A stretch of DNA of 5,587 nt from Sporomusaceae bacterium UBA1887 (GTDB taxonomy: Bacteria; Bacillota; Negativicutes; Sporomusales; DSM-15969): assembly GCA_002337925.1 (NCBI GenBank), contig DDHB01000003.1, positions 70,394 to 75,980 on the forward strand, given 5' to 3'. Below, in pieces: positions 5,036 through 5,587 of this stretch (positions are counted from its first letter, which is position 1; the number at the start of each line of letters is the position of its first letter). The translations under genes and the position numbers were made by a program. The notes under the pieces are model-generated. The model was not told where the DNA came from. It did no database searches and was given only the letters and a program-made list of their open reading frames with translations.

Positions 5036-5587
5036 ATGCAACTGTGTGATATTGGTTTGATCGGCTTAGCCGTCATGGGAGAGAATTTAGTTCTTAACAT
5101 GGCTGGAAAAGGTTTTTCTGTGGCTGTTTATAATCGTACGGTAAGCAAAGTGGATGAATTTGTTGCAGCCAAAGGGCAGGGTATGCCTGTCAAAGGCGCT
5201 CATTCACCGCAGGAATTGGTTAGTATGCTGGCTGCTCCCCGCAAGATTGTTCTTATGGTTAAGGCAGGCAAACCTGTTGATGATATGATTGCTGAGCTGT
5301 TGCCGTTTCTGGAACAAGGGGATATTTTAATCGATGGTGGGAATTCATTTTTTGAGGATACCCGCCGCCGTAATCAGGAGTTAACAGCAAAAGGAATCCG
5401 GTTTATTGGCATGGGAGTTTCAGGTGGAGAAGAGGGTGCGTTAAAGGGGCCTAGTCTAATGCCGGGGAGCGACCGGTCGGCTTATGAAGAAACGGCGCCT
5501 ATTTTCACCCGCATTGCCGCCCAGGTAGCGGATGGTCCTTGTTGTGCTTACGTTGGTCCTGACGGTGCCGGTCACTATGTGAAAATG
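5036..5587 (+). CDS. gnd: 6-phosphogluconate dehydrogenase, decarboxylating (partial, 3' end beyond window)
   Basis: Gnd oxidises and decarboxylates 6-phosphogluconate to ribulose 5-phosphate with NADP+, in the oxidative pentose phosphate pathway in the cytoplasm. The first 184 codons are present and intact. The N-terminal Rossmann fold shows GLIGLAVMGENL (7-18), YNRT (32-35, the Asn-Arg-Thr that binds the NADP 2'-phosphate in the family) and LMVKAG (73-78). Substrate-site motifs follow: DGGNSFFEDTRRR (100-112), MGVSGGEEGALKGPSLMPG (126-144) and GAGHYVKM (177-184), where Lys183 aligns with the known catalytic lysine. The motifs fit the long form of about 470 residues, not the short form of about 300, so roughly 60 percent of the gene lies beyond the edge. 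The ATG at 5036 is preceded by AGGAGG (5023-5028) with a 7-base spacer. A small departure from the family is MPGSD where MPGG is usual. Confidence 0.95.
   Translation, partial: MQLCDIGLIGLAVMGENLVLNMAGKGFSVAVYNRTVSKVDEFVAAKGQGMPVKGAHSPQELVSMLAAPRKIVLMVKAGKPVDDMIAELLPFLEQGDILIDGGNSFFEDTRRRNQELTAKGIRFIGMGVSGGEEGALKGPSLMPGSDRSAYEETAPIFTRIAAQVADGPCCAYVGPDGAGHYVKM

Overview
The window reads like chromosomal DNA from a low-to-mid GC Gram-positive-lineage bacterium (Firmicutes). Strong AGGAGG-type ribosome binding sites sit 4-7 bases before most starts, TTG/GTG starts occur, promoters resemble the sigma-A consensus, and compact hairpin-plus-T-run terminators close the transcription units. The QueC protein is of the Bacillus/Clostridia type. 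The decarboxylase resembles the lysine/ornithine decarboxylase of Selenomonas ruminantium, which points to the Negativicutes (the double-membraned Firmicutes). That placement is an inference from remembered family sequences, not from a search.

Layout from left to right: queC (+, 65-721) makes the preQ0 precursor of queuosine. It ends in a bidirectional terminator (721-776) shared with a convergent pair of very small minus-strand genes of unknown function (948-1133 and 778-945), each with a strong ribosome binding site. A clear promoter with an overlapping palindrome then drives a solitary zinc-binding lipoprotein gene of the ZnuA family (1305-2297), closed by its own terminator. A GTG-started HD-GYP-domain gene follows (2476-3600). 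It may be preceded by a 25-codon leader ORF, and its HD dyad histidine is replaced by leucine. Next, a well-formed promoter leads to a fold-III PLP-dependent lysine/ornithine decarboxylase gene (3709-4881), which has a GNRA-loop terminator. Last is the first 184 codons of a gnd-type 6-phosphogluconate dehydrogenase (5036 to the window end), with a 9-bp perfect inverted repeat in its leader.

The genes do not form one pathway. Almost every one has its own promoter and/or terminator, so this looks like a row of independent housekeeping and accessory transcription units: tRNA modification, metal uptake, cyclic-dinucleotide signalling, polyamine synthesis and the pentose phosphate pathway. I see no mobile element, CRISPR array, tRNA, rRNA or obvious defence system. 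The least explained items are the two tiny minus-strand genes, the HD-GYP protein with an altered metal ligand, and the palindromes in the znuA and gnd leaders. I do not see convincing evidence of a wholly new system.
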